Positions 27,988 through 37,079 of a DNA stretch of 64,000 nt are shown piece after piece. The first letter of the stretch is position 1. Every line of letters begins with the position of its first letter. The notes under the pieces were generated by a model. That model was not told the DNA's origin and made no database searches. It saw nothing but the letters and a program-made list of their open reading frames with translations. The DNA is from an uncultured Bacteroidales bacterium (GTDB lineage: Bacteria > Bacteroidota > Bacteroidia > Bacteroidales > UBA932): positions 1-64,000 of the forward strand of contig CAMXAU010000003.1 of the NCBI GenBank assembly GCA_947179325.1, given 5' to 3'. The position numbers and the translations under genes were made by a program.

Positions 27988-29361
27988 CTACAGATAATAC
28001 TCCACGCCGGCACTGCAGTTCATCAGTCCGTCATAATAGTTCCTGTTTGCATTCGGGGATGTCAGGTCATCTGACGGTGCTGAATAAGGGATTACTGCAA
28101 AACGGGGTTCAATGAACAAGGCCACACGGTGTGATATGCGGAATTTGGCCTGCACTCCTCCTGTCATGCCGACATATGGCACCCCAAGTTTCAATGCGGG
28201 GCTTGGAACTACTATGCCTCCCCCGATGTCATGCTTGACCATATAGCCAACCTCCGGACCTAAAAGGAGTGAGGCACAGAACAGATTATGCTCTCTGCCG
28301 TTCACCAGGCTCACGACATCAAGCATACCTTCAAGACGGAGAGCAATATATTCTGTTGCAAGGCAATCACCTGCAAGAGTCTGCATCCAGTTGTTCCTGG
28401 AATATGCAGCAGTCAGCCTCATGGCAAAGGAGTTTCCATACCGGCGGCCAACTCCGGCCGCCACATCGATCCCGGCCACTTTGCCAGGATCGATGTCATG
28501 ACGGACAATGGCTGAATTCTGCATCTGGATTCCTCCTGAAAGCGTGACAAACATCCTTCCATCAGGGACTATGTCCGGAAAGCCGTCCGGGTCAAACCTC
28601 CAGCTCAGCCCGACAGATCCGCTGAATGAGCCGAAATATCTGCGCCAGTTATTGACACGGGGCACGGAAAGCCCATCTGACATCAGTTCAAAAAGAGGCT
28701 CGACGAATATATCCATATTCTTCAGGACGTGCATATTGAAATCCATGCCGAGGTGTGCAGTCAAAGCATGTCCTGAATACCCTCCTCTTCTCCACAGATA
28801 TGAATAACCGAGCCCTGCGACTCCCGATATTCCGCAGAAACGTGAAGGGCGGTAGCCTCCGATATATGACGAGAAATTGAACATATACGAAAGCCTTGCG
28901 TCAATATGCTTGATCCTGTACTTGTCAAAATTATCAAAAAAGTATCCTGTACCTGCCGAAAGGCGCAGGGCATGGTACGGATTCAGCCATTTTCCGAAAT
29001 ACAGCATCAGATTCTGGCCGCTGCTGTAGTCATCGTCAAAGATACGGTAGCCTCCTCCTGAGAGAGAGACAAAAGTATTATCCAGGAACCTGCCTGAAGT
29101 GAAGCTGACCTCATCTTCAGGACGCCAGCGTTTCATCATGCTGTAATCCATTGCATTCAGTTTCCTCCCCTGTGCACCGGAACCGGCGGCAACCACTGTA
29201 TCCGCGCCTGCGGCAAGCGGTCCTCCGGCGGCATCGGTTCCCAGGCTGTCCTCCTGGTGCATTGCAGCTGTCCTGACAGCGGCAGCCAAAGTACGGGTTC
29301 CGGCAAAGGCAGACATCCAGGCAACAGAACACAAAATCATGAAAAATCCTATATGCTTCAT
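27988..29361 (-). CDS. Predicted outer-membrane beta-barrel protein of the fimbrial locus
   Basis: This encodes a 457-aa exported protein with an N-terminal hydrophobic signal (IGFFMILCSVAWMSAFA) and a low-complexity linker. About fourteen amphipathic strands rich in Gly, Tyr and Phe follow, ending in a C-terminal aromatic (SAGVEYYL), as expected for a barrel. I recognise no named family. It is the last gene of the fimbrial operon; its ATG overlaps the stop of the preceding gene (ATGA). A role in anchoring or exporting the fimbria or its OmpA-like partner is inferred from position alone. Confidence 0.65.
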   Translation of the reverse strand: MKHIGFFMILCSVAWMSAFAGTRTLAAAVRTAAMHQEDSLGTDAAGGPLAAGADTVVAAGSGAQGRKLNAMDYSMMKRWRPEDEVSFTSGRFLDNTFVSLSGGGYRIFDDDYSSGQNLMLYFGKWLNPYHALRLSAGTGYFFDNFDKYRIKHIDARLSYMFNFSSYIGGYRPSRFCGISGVAGLGYSYLWRRGGYSGHALTAHLGMDFNMHVLKNMDIFVEPLFELMSDGLSVPRVNNWRRYFGSFSGSVGLSWRFDPDGFPDIVPDGRMFVTLSGGIQMQNSAIVRHDIDPGKVAGIDVAAGVGRRYGNSFAMRLTAAYSRNNWMQTLAGDCLATEYIALRLEGMLDVVSLVNGREHNLFCASLLLGPEVGYMVKHDIGGGIVVPSPALKLGVPYVGMTGGVQAKFRISHRVALFIEPRFAVIPYSAPSDDLTSPNANRNYYDGLMNCSAGVEYYL

Positions 29362-31661
29362 CGCAATCCTAACTCTCTATCCAATGTAAATTCCTCCTTC
29401 TTCTCCTGCCATTTGTCAGGATGGTCATAAAAGTCCATTGCCGCCTTTACGAAATCCTCACCTATCAGCTGGTCCCGGTCTGCTATACCTATGTATTTAG
29501 GGTCATAACAGAAGCATTCCATAAGGCACTCCATCATATCCCAATAGTCATAGCTCCCGTTCATATATTTGTTCCCGGGTATCGGGCTGATGCCGTTGCA
29601 GACAAGTTCCACTTTCAGGTACTTGGCTATAATCTCCTCCTCATCGGACAGAGGCATAGAAAGCAGGGACTTCAAGGCGTCATGCGCACTGTTGAGCCTT
29701 CCCGTGGCAAGGTCCATCACGACACGGTTGCGCGGAGTCGAGGTTCGGACAGAATTATATACCACAGGGTCATCACTGAAATATCCAGCCATGCACAGGG
29801 CGATGGATTTAAGGACATTGTATGACGGCGGCAGCATGTCCGCAAGGTCCGATGCATGGGAATAGTCCTCTGCCTTAAGAAGCATGGCTACCTGGTTTGC
29901 CACAATCTTCTCATGGTTTATGACCTTCCGTCCATTGTCCCATGACTGGTTGACAATCTTGTCTTCATCTATGAAAGGCTTGAGCAAGGCCGTGTCCACA
30001 ACCCCCTTTCTCAGGTACAGGGAAGCAAGGTTATTCGCAGGCAGGGGCCATGGCTCACCTTCTGCCCGGATGGATGCCTCAATTGCGCGCCTGTAGATGT
30101 CTTCCAGTTCATCTTCATCCTTCAGCATATTGAAAAGATGCCAATACTCATACAGGGCGAATTCCTTTCTGCCGCTATGGTAGTCCCCGTCATTGCGGTA
30201 CCTTTCCAGGATCTCTCCAGGTGTCAGTTCACGATATATTTCATTAACATAGGTATAGCTGACAGAGCGAAGTTTCGGCAGTCGCGGGGAAATCTGCGAC
30301 CTGTAATATGGGAGCGCACGGATTTCAGTCCACTGCCTGTCCATGCTTTCCGGGTATTTCTCCGCTATCCTGCGCACCTCCCTGGCTTCTACCGCCAGCG
30401 AATCTGCATCAAGCAGATCTGCGACTGCAGTCCATGGGGCGACCGTCGCCCTCTTCGTCATGTAGACACGTTCCTGCACCCTTCCAGGAAGAACCGACGT
30501 AATCTGGTTCAGTGCAAAGGCCATCCTCCGGCCTGCCAGGTCAAGGTTCCGTGCGTAAGTTCCGTCCGGTGAAGCGACGCCCTCTATATGGAACTCCTTC
30601 AATGTTGAGCCTTCTCCTGTTATCACATTGCGAAGCTCTGTCTTAAGCTGGTCCAGGTAAAATGCGTTCAGGGTATCAGAAGGGTCAAGCTGAGCCTTTC
30701 CGACAAGGAAAGTCAGTGAGATATTTCCGGCAGCGTCCCTCCGCTCCCTCTTCGGTCTCTTGATATATTCCTGCGGGTCCAGTTCATATTGTTCAGAAGA
30801 ATACTCGAGGAACTGCATAGGCCGTACAATCCGGTCCGTGCGGAACTGGCCGGAATCACGGAAGAAGACCTTGTTGTAGTCTTCAAGGACAACATTCCAT
30901 TTCAGGTAATTCTTCTTCCTGGAAAAATCAACGGACACAGTGTCTATCCATGACAATGTACCTGTCCGGCGGCATTCTGCCGTATCCAGACGTCCGTTAC
31001 GGTCGGCTATGAGGTAAATCGGGTCAGCAGAGGGGTCGTATCCCATCCTGCGCAGCTGTGTCTGATGATATTCTTCCGTATCAAGCACTGTCGGGCTTGT
31101 GAAATCAAGGGTGTCCCTGCCGTCCTCAGTCACGACACAGGACTGCAGTATGAGGCGGGAATTGCTCTTCTGGGGCACCTGCTCAAAGAAATAGTCCACG
31201 GGGAACATGAGGTCCTTGCCTTTCGGCATTATCCTGCCGACCTTGTCCCTCTTCCTGGCCTCGGCTGTCACCGTGGATTCATCGATTACAATCGACTGCG
31301 ATATCCTGATCTCAAACTCCCTCTTATATTCTATCTTTACAAGCACAGGCTCAAAGATACCGTTATATATAAGCAGGGCACCGGTTTCAGAGACCGGAAC
31401 CTCGAAAGAGCCATCATCCCCTGGAGCGACTTCGATAACGATGCCAGGTGCGAACGCAAGTCCATATTCCTGTGCAGCCTTGCAGCTGTTGTAGGCATCC
31501 TGGGCCTCGGCAACGGTGTTGTAGGCATAGACCGTTGCATCGCGGACAGGCTTATTGTCCACAATGTTGACAATTCTTCCCATCACCAGTTTCCGTTCCT
31601 GTGCAACGGCCTGGGCTGCAATAAGCAGAAGAGAGAATATTATAATGGCTGGATGTCTCAT
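29358..31661 (-). CDS. Large exported protein with OmpA-like domain, fimbrial locus
   Basis: This encodes a 767-aa protein with a signal peptide (IIIFSLLLIAAQAVAQ). Residues about 25-120 look like a carboxypeptidase-regulatory-type beta domain (GRIVNIVDNKPVRDATVYAY). Around 330-400 an OmpA_C-like segment (EGVASPDGTYARNLDLAGRR) gives the peptidoglycan-binding signature with the usual R. The C-terminal third is helical and charged, resembling TPR-type repeats. Proteins of this type are common beside FimA/Mfa genes, where they are thought to anchor the fimbria to the wall; that role is inferred here. It starts 6 bp after the DUF3575 stop and overlaps the next gene by 4 bp. Confidence 0.7.
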   Translation of the reverse strand: MRHPAIIIFSLLLIAAQAVAQERKLVMGRIVNIVDNKPVRDATVYAYNTVAEAQDAYNSCKAAQEYGLAFAPGIVIEVAPGDDGSFEVPVSETGALLIYNGIFEPVLVKIEYKREFEIRISQSIVIDESTVTAEARKRDKVGRIMPKGKDLMFPVDYFFEQVPQKSNSRLILQSCVVTEDGRDTLDFTSPTVLDTEEYHQTQLRRMGYDPSADPIYLIADRNGRLDTAECRRTGTLSWIDTVSVDFSRKKNYLKWNVVLEDYNKVFFRDSGQFRTDRIVRPMQFLEYSSEQYELDPQEYIKRPKRERRDAAGNISLTFLVGKAQLDPSDTLNAFYLDQLKTELRNVITGEGSTLKEFHIEGVASPDGTYARNLDLAGRRMAFALNQITSVLPGRVQERVYMTKRATVAPWTAVADLLDADSLAVEAREVRRIAEKYPESMDRQWTEIRALPYYRSQISPRLPKLRSVSYTYVNEIYRELTPGEILERYRNDGDYHSGRKEFALYEYWHLFNMLKDEDELEDIYRRAIEASIRAEGEPWPLPANNLASLYLRKGVVDTALLKPFIDEDKIVNQSWDNGRKVINHEKIVANQVAMLLKAEDYSHASDLADMLPPSYNVLKSIALCMAGYFSDDPVVYNSVRTSTPRNRVVMDLATGRLNSAHDALKSLLSMPLSDEEEIIAKYLKVELVCNGISPIPGNKYMNGSYDYWDMMECLMECFCYDPKYIGIADRDQLIGEDFVKAAMDFYDHPDKWQEKKEEFTLDRELGLR

Positions 31662-31667
31662 GAAAAG

Positions 31668-32246
31668 CTACTTGATGATATAGATGAATGAAACTCCTAA
31701 TTTTACAGGGAAAAGCTTATAACCCCAGGAGTTGGCCTTTACTGCCTCCCCGACAAAATAGTCGTCATAGTTGTCATGCCTGTAATACTGTTTCTGGCGG
31801 AAGCCCAATAGACCGATCCCCCCGCTCAGCTCCAGGTTCAATCGCCTGCCGAGAGTGAAGACATATCCTCCTGTAATCCCGAGCGCGACAGCATCCCCGT
31901 CATACACATGGTTGCTGACAGTCATGTCATAGGTGGCAGCAAAGGCAGCCACACCGACAAATTCACGGACAAGCGGACGTCCGTTGAACCAATACCGGAA
32001 CTCCGGCTGAAACACAAACAGCCTGGAATCCATTCCGTATGGCCTGTAATGCCCGAATGCAGAGATTTCCACGCTTGTATGTTCCCCTGTCACTATATCC
32101 ACTCCGATATCCGGAGTGCAAAGTGCCCAGTTGAGGGCATTTGCCCTGACTGCTATCTGCTGCGCCCCTGCCCTCAGGCAAAGGCCCATAAGCAGAAATA
32201 TAAGGAACAGGCGAGCCACGCCTGCAATATGAGGGAGATGTTTCAT
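31668..32246 (-). CDS. DUF3575 outer-membrane protein (short form)
   Basis: This encodes a 192-aa exported protein with a signal sequence (LFLIFLLMGLCLRAGAQ) and the DUF3575 pattern: RANALNWALCTPDIGVDI, then FQPEFRYWFNGRPLVREFVG and YVFTLGRRLNLELSGGIG. DUF3575 proteins are eight-stranded-barrel-like and nearly always lie in fimbrial loci of Bacteroidales. The ATG at 32246 is chosen because it opens on the signal peptide. A second, longer DUF3575 protein begins the same operon at 39519, so the locus carries two. Confidence 0.8.
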   Translation of the reverse strand: MKHLPHIAGVARLFLIFLLMGLCLRAGAQQIAVRANALNWALCTPDIGVDIVTGEHTSVEISAFGHYRPYGMDSRLFVFQPEFRYWFNGRPLVREFVGVAAFAATYDMTVSNHVYDGDAVALGITGGYVFTLGRRLNLELSGGIGLLGFRQKQYYRHDNYDDYFVGEAVKANSWGYKLFPVKLGVSFIYIIK

Positions 32247-32258
32247 TTCTGGAAATAA

Positions 32259-32296
32259 ATTCCAGCATGGCCGGGAGGCTCCGGCCACACTGGAAT
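32259..32296 (-). terminator. Stem-loop inside the fimbrial operon
   Basis: ATTCCAG (32259-32265) pairs with CTGGAAT (32290-32296), and GGCCGG (32269-32274) with CCGGCC (32281-32286), around a 6-nt loop with a symmetric 3-nt internal bulge. It lies 8 bp after the last fimbrillin stop and 13 bp before the next start. On the minus strand it is followed by ATTTATTTCC. A partial terminator or an mRNA-stabilising hairpin would lower expression of the accessory genes relative to the fimbrillins. Confidence 0.55.
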
Positions 32297-32303
32297 GATA
32301 ATG

Positions 32304-33482
32304 TTAACCAAGTATATCTACAGTATTGTCCCCATCGGCGACGAACCCAGGTTCCCAGGATTTCACTATTGCCTGGATGACAATCTCCTCTATAGATTTG
32401 ACAATAATCTTGAATTCATAGCTTTTCCCTGCCTCGAAGACTCCGTTCGCAGGCTTCGGGAGATCCCTCGTCACAAGATAGAGAGACCCGTCCGGATTCA
32501 GCAGATTGAAATTCACGGTCATGCCTTCAGCTGACTGCGGAAGGATGAAAAGCCCTTCTCCGATCTCCGCTCCGGCTCCTGCCTTGGGATATACAGAAAG
32601 GTTCAGGTAGTCTGCACCATTGTACATGTACAGGGTATCATTGTCACCGACAGCGGCCAATGTACCTTCCTCTTCACCCGACTTGTCTGCTATGCATAGC
32701 CTGGCCACTGCAGGGAGATTCTCGATATAGAGGTTATATATCGACAGCTTGCCGTCAAGTGTAGCCTCGGCATCAGCATCCTCTGCCACGGCATAGAAAT
32801 GGAGTGCAGATGTCAGGTGGCTGAAGGTGAATGACGGCTCATGGTCAGAATATGAGTCAGGATACCATTTCCTCGACCACCTTGAATAGGAGGCATTGAA
32901 GCCCTGCACAGTCATGTCTTCACCGTTTTCATCTTTTCCGGAAATGTCGTGCGCACTGGCCTTGGCCCAGAGCACATCCACGCTCCCGAGCTTGACATCT
33001 GTGTAGAAAGCATCACCTTCCCAGTAGCCATTCTGTGCAGCTGGATCCTCAGTTATAAGGGAATTGCTGGTATGATAGCCATAGAAAGTGAAATTGTTCT
33101 CCGTGACAAGAGGATAATAGTATGATGCAGGAGCACCTGTCTCATCCACAAACTGTATGGTGCTCTTGCCGTCCGCCACAGTATACTGTCCAACCTTGTT
33201 GTACATCAGGACAGACTTCACGTCCGCTCCCCACTCCTCGTCTGTCCCGAGGTCTACGCCATAGATGCCGAACTGCGTCCCCTCAACGGTCTCCGGTGTT
33301 ATGGCCGCCTTGGAAATGATGCTGTAGTTGTCCTGTCCGAAACTGATCGGTACAAGGAGACTCTCGTTGTTCACCCATTCCTCCTGCGGCATGGCAGAAG
33401 GTGCTTCAGGCATCACGCTTTTCGAGCAGGCTGCAGCGAGAAGCGCAGCGCTGCAGATAACAATTTTATATTCAGATCTCAT
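32304..33482 (-). CDS. Fimbrillin family lipoprotein (copy 4)
   Basis: This encodes a 392-aa predicted lipoprotein (lipobox AAAC, C19) of the FimA/Mfa superfamily. It has the N-terminal donor-exchange region, then the two-domain beta sandwich with DTLYMYNG and LFILPQSAEGMTVNFNLL, and a C-terminal strand that aligns with those of the neighbours (FEAGKSYEFKIIVKSIEEIVIQAIVKSW). It lacks the GGQDLMIAKADQ block of copies 2 and 3 and is the most divergent, with a Trp/Tyr-rich insertion around 190-230. It may be an anchor, tip or alternative subunit; this is inference. Confidence 0.78.
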   Translation of the reverse strand: MRSEYKIVICSAALLAAACSKSVMPEAPSAMPQEEWVNNESLLVPISFGQDNYSIISKAAITPETVEGTQFGIYGVDLGTDEEWGADVKSVLMYNKVGQYTVADGKSTIQFVDETGAPASYYYPLVTENNFTFYGYHTSNSLITEDPAAQNGYWEGDAFYTDVKLGSVDVLWAKASAHDISGKDENGEDMTVQGFNASYSRWSRKWYPDSYSDHEPSFTFSHLTSALHFYAVAEDADAEATLDGKLSIYNLYIENLPAVARLCIADKSGEEEGTLAAVGDNDTLYMYNGADYLNLSVYPKAGAGAEIGEGLFILPQSAEGMTVNFNLLNPDGSLYLVTRDLPKPANGVFEAGKSYEFKIIVKSIEEIVIQAIVKSWEPGFVADGDNTVDILG

Positions 33483-33502
33483 TTTTTCGTCCCAGAAATT
33501 CT

Positions 33503-34741
33503 TCAGTCTTTTTTATCAGGATCAATTATGATAGGCTCATCGCTGTCCACCCATGGGGTAAGTTCAACTGATACCCTTACCTCCTCAAGGCCGTAGACAG
33601 TAAGGATGACATTGTACTGATGCCCGGCCTCGAACACCTTGGCCTCATTTCCCTCCGGAACACTGATCCTGACCTTGTGGGTCTGCGGAACAATCACTCC
33701 CGTATAATTTTCCTGGGAAATGTTCAGTGTCAGGTCGTACACTGTCTCTCCCGGCATCAGCAGAAGGCTCTCTCCGATTTTCACGGCCTCATCCCCAAGT
33801 GCCGGCTTTACAGGAGCGGCTGTGCCAAGTGCAACAAGATTGCCTTCCGCATCCTTCTCTTTCAGCTCAAGCTCTGCATATGAGCCGGCATCTGCGTCAG
33901 CGATTCCGCATTCTGTCCCGCCAAGACCTGCCACGACGAGATTTCCTGATGTCATAGACCTTACTGTAAGGCTGTTGATTGTCACTCCTGTAGCATTCTC
34001 AGAATTGTTTCCAGCCTTTATCTTGAATACAAAACGGGCAAGTTCATGGGTGAATACAAGATTAGGATGCACATCCCTCCTTGCAGAATATGCGCTATAG
34101 GCATATGCCTCATTTGAGACCTCGCTTCCGGCAATGTCGGCAGACTGGTCTGCCTTTGCAACCATGAGGTCCTGTCCGCCATTGATAGTGAACGGCACAT
34201 AGACCCTGTCTGCCTCAACGACAGCAACCGGTGTTATTCCGTCCTCTGCAAGCTCATTGGCAGCATCATCAATGTAATAGCCATAGAAATCAAAGCAATC
34301 TTCCGGTGTGTAGAAGAACGGCTCCTGCGTATCCTTGTCCTTGTATACAGTGATACTGCCCTTATCAGAGCCTGCCGGTGCCTGCGCTGCGACATTATTT
34401 ATGAGGCAGTATCCGTTCTCGACTGTAGCCCCGGTGAAATCCCTGACATAATCAGAAGGGTCAGAAGGATTCGCGACACCGATGTTCCTGTTGAAGCCAT
34501 ATATGAACAGAGTCTCTTTTCCAGACCATGTGTTGTCCGCACCGGCAACACCTCCTATCGCACCTATGGATTTCGACTGCACCTGCTGCGGCCTTGTCCC
34601 GAACTTGACCTCATACAGCCCTGTCTCTGCAGGTGCCGTATAAAAATAGCTGTTCTCCACTTCCGGAGATGATTTGGAGCAGGAGACTGCCAATGCCATA
34701 GCTGCAGCTGCTGCAAAATAGAAAGATTTGATTGTCTTCAT
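33503..34741 (-). CDS. Fimbrillin family lipoprotein (copy 3)
   Basis: This encodes a 412-aa lipoprotein (lipobox AVSC). It carries the fimbrillin marks FYGYYIDDAANE, FTINGGQDLMVAKADQ, YSAYSARRDVHP followed by FTHELARFVF, ESLLLMPGETVYDL, and the C-terminal FEAGHQYNVILTVYGLEEVRVSVELTPW. It is clearly a close paralogue of the next upstream gene, from tandem duplication. In this family the N-terminal strand is removed by protease and the pocket is filled by the next subunit's C-terminal strand. It is likely a structural pilin. Confidence 0.85.
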   Translation of the reverse strand: MKTIKSFYFAAAAAMALAVSCSKSSPEVENSYFYTAPAETGLYEVKFGTRPQQVQSKSIGAIGGVAGADNTWSGKETLFIYGFNRNIGVANPSDPSDYVRDFTGATVENGYCLINNVAAQAPAGSDKGSITVYKDKDTQEPFFYTPEDCFDFYGYYIDDAANELAEDGITPVAVVEADRVYVPFTINGGQDLMVAKADQSADIAGSEVSNEAYAYSAYSARRDVHPNLVFTHELARFVFKIKAGNNSENATGVTINSLTVRSMTSGNLVVAGLGGTECGIADADAGSYAELELKEKDAEGNLVALGTAAPVKPALGDEAVKIGESLLLMPGETVYDLTLNISQENYTGVIVPQTHKVRISVPEGNEAKVFEAGHQYNVILTVYGLEEVRVSVELTPWVDSDEPIIIDPDKKD

Positions 34742-34765
34742 CTTATGTTCAATTTAAATAATTTC

Positions 34766-35860
34766 CTACCATGTTGCCGGATCATCCGGGTCAAGTACAA
34801 TGTCACCGCTCTGGTCCCATGCGGTAAGCTCTGCCGTAATCCTGACATCCTCAAGGCCGTAGATGGTTACGGTCACCTTATATTGCTTGCCTTTTTCAAA
34901 TGCCGCCACCTGCGGTACGACCATAGAAGGCCTGATTGCATATTCATCCTTTGCAGATATACCGTCCTGCACAAGATTTACTGTCAGCTTATATTCATCT
35001 TCACCAGGGATGACAAGAAGGCTCTCGCCTATCCTCGAAGCTTCACGTGACGGCACAAAAGCGCCATTCGACCCAAGCGCAACAAGTCTTCCTGATGCAT
35101 CCTTCTCCTTTAGGTACAGGACTTTTTCATCTGCCGCATCTTCAATTCCGCGTACATCTCCCGCGACAACGAGCTTTCCTGTAGTCTTTGAGGTAATAGT
35201 GATGTCGGCGACACTGATATTTGCATAGTTATCTCCTCCTCCGATGACATCAAAGACAAAACGGGAGAGCTGATGCTCGAATTTCAGTGTTGGATGGACT
35301 TTTCTACGTGCTGAATATGCACTGTACGCAAGGTCAGGATCTGTAATCTCCGAGCCGGCAATGTCAACACCCTGGTCTGCCTTGGCAATCATCAGGTCCT
35401 GTCCGCCGTCAATGGTGAAAGGGATATAGATGCGTCCTGTCTCCTTGACCGGAGCAGGAACTGCACCTGCGGCATCGTCAACGTAATATCCATAGAAGTC
35501 ATACTTCGTCTTCCCGCTATAGTAATATGGCTTGGAAGAAGCCTTGTCCTCATAGACATTTATTGCACCTGACATGCCTGAAGCCGGAGAGGCGACATCA
35601 ACATTATCGATATATGCCGCTGCCGTAAAATCAGTCACCTCCCTGTCGTATCCATAGATATACAATGTCTGGGATGCATTCCATTCGTCGACACCGCCGT
35701 TGGCCTTGGATTTTACGGCAATGACATTCGAGCCAAAGACAATAGCCTCCGGGGATGCGTTGTCATCGTCAATGCCGGGAGCCTGTCCTCCCTGGACATT
35801 CTTTGAGCAGGAGACAGCCATCAGAGCCGCCGCAGCCGCAAGAGATAAATACTTTTTCAT
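34766..35860 (-). CDS. Fimbrillin family lipoprotein (copy 2)
   Basis: This encodes a 364-aa lipoprotein (lipobox AVSC). It shares with copy 3 the blocks DFYGYYVDDAAG, FTIDGGQDLMIAKADQ, AYSAYSARRKVHPTLKFEHQLSRFVF and the C-terminal FEKGKQYKVTVTIYGLEDVRITAELTAWD. It is the most compact copy and lacks the longer loops of copy 3. A gap of 24 bp separates it from copy 3. It is likely a structural pilin of the FimA/Mfa type. Confidence 0.85.
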   Translation of the reverse strand: MKKYLSLAAAAALMAVSCSKNVQGGQAPGIDDDNASPEAIVFGSNVIAVKSKANGGVDEWNASQTLYIYGYDREVTDFTAAAYIDNVDVASPASGMSGAINVYEDKASSKPYYYSGKTKYDFYGYYVDDAAGAVPAPVKETGRIYIPFTIDGGQDLMIAKADQGVDIAGSEITDPDLAYSAYSARRKVHPTLKFEHQLSRFVFDVIGGGDNYANISVADITITSKTTGKLVVAGDVRGIEDAADEKVLYLKEKDASGRLVALGSNGAFVPSREASRIGESLLVIPGEDEYKLTVNLVQDGISAKDEYAIRPSMVVPQVAAFEKGKQYKVTVTIYGLEDVRITAELTAWDQSGDIVLDPDDPATW

Positions 35861-35896
35861 CTGTTTTTCATTAATGTTTGTGTTTATAATAGTTGC

Positions 35897-37075
35897 TTAT
35901 GTGTTCGTATCAGGATCCAGGGTGACATCGCCTCCGTCATCCCATTTCTCCAGGGTCACCTCCATGTAGACATTCATATATCCGAGCACAGTCAGGGTTA
36001 CGTTATACTGGCTGCCAGCCACAAAGCCGTCTGCGAAAAGAATATCTATTTCATTTTCATTCTCCACCACTGTACCGTCCTTCATCTTCTCCACCATCGT
36101 TATATACGCAGTGTATCCTGCATCCGGGGCGACAAGCAGGCTACCGCCGATTCTCTGTCTCTGCACAGGGACAGAACTGTCATGGCGTGTAACAAAGGCA
36201 TATCCCTCCGGTTTGAACGGTGCACCTCCCGCTTCTGTCAGAGGCAGCTTTTCCATGCTGTCCGAGAATTCCAGGCCGAGACGTCCCTTATCCTTATGCG
36301 CAACTACAAATTCCGCCTTGTCACGGGAGCGCACCTTGACTGCGGTGACAATCACCTCCTTGCTTTCCCCCTGCGTCACTCCCGGACTGACCTCAAAATT
36401 CAATTTGACCAGTTCATGAGACATCCGGAAGACAGGGACTATGCTCCTCTGTGCGGTATAGTAGCTGAAAGAATAGCTTGATATCCTCAACTTTTCATCT
36501 TCAGGGAATCCGGCAAGCTGTCCAGTTCCGATCTCAGCCTTTGCCCTCATTATATCCTGGCTCCCGTCAATCCTGAGTGAAAGCGAGACATGGTCATCCG
36601 TCCTGAGCACCTGTGAGGGGACTGCGTCATCAAGATAATAGGCGAAGAAATCATATGCACGGGTATATTTACTCCCGGATGGCCAGCAGAGAGCCGGGTC
36701 CTCCTTTTTCCATGTCACATATGAGTCAATGCTGCCCACCTCCGCAGCCTTTCCATGGAAGGCTCCAGCCGGAGTGTCAACCGAACCGTCCACCAGGCAC
36801 ATGTCACGGTCCTGCGCAGATGTCCTGCTGTAGTCTGCCCTGCTGTCACGGCTGAATGCATAGACATATACCTGCCTCCCGGCAAGTGAGCCGGGCTCAT
36901 CGATAGGGCCTGTACCTCTTGTTATATTGCCCGATGGGTCACCGATTGCCACCATGACAGGAATCTGCCCGTCAGTCCCCATGAGCTCCTCCCCTCTGCC
37001 TCCGTACGAGTCATCATGGCAGGCCTGCAGAACGGCGCACATGCAGACAGCTATATATAACCTTGCTGATTTCAT
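35897..37075 (-). CDS. Fimbrillin-like lipoprotein (copy 1)
   Basis: This encodes a 392-aa lipoprotein (lipobox LQAC, then HDDSYGG). It keeps the domain pattern of the other copies (FFAYYLDDAVP, RIDGSQDIMRAKAE, YTAQRSIVPVFRMSHELVKLNFEV, GSLLVAPDAGYTAYI and the terminal FVAGSQYNVTLTVLGYMNVYMEVTLEKWDDG) but is more diverged. Four bases separate it from the DUF5119-like gene upstream. By order, first fimbrillin in the operon, it might be the tip or adaptor subunit, but the sequence does not show this. Confidence 0.8.
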   Translation of the reverse strand: MKSARLYIAVCMCAVLQACHDDSYGGRGEELMGTDGQIPVMVAIGDPSGNITRGTGPIDEPGSLAGRQVYVYAFSRDSRADYSRTSAQDRDMCLVDGSVDTPAGAFHGKAAEVGSIDSYVTWKKEDPALCWPSGSKYTRAYDFFAYYLDDAVPSQVLRTDDHVSLSLRIDGSQDIMRAKAEIGTGQLAGFPEDEKLRISSYSFSYYTAQRSIVPVFRMSHELVKLNFEVSPGVTQGESKEVIVTAVKVRSRDKAEFVVAHKDKGRLGLEFSDSMEKLPLTEAGGAPFKPEGYAFVTRHDSSVPVQRQRIGGSLLVAPDAGYTAYITMVEKMKDGTVVENENEIDILFADGFVAGSQYNVTLTVLGYMNVYMEVTLEKWDDGGDVTLDPDTNT

Positions 37076-37079
37076 TCCT

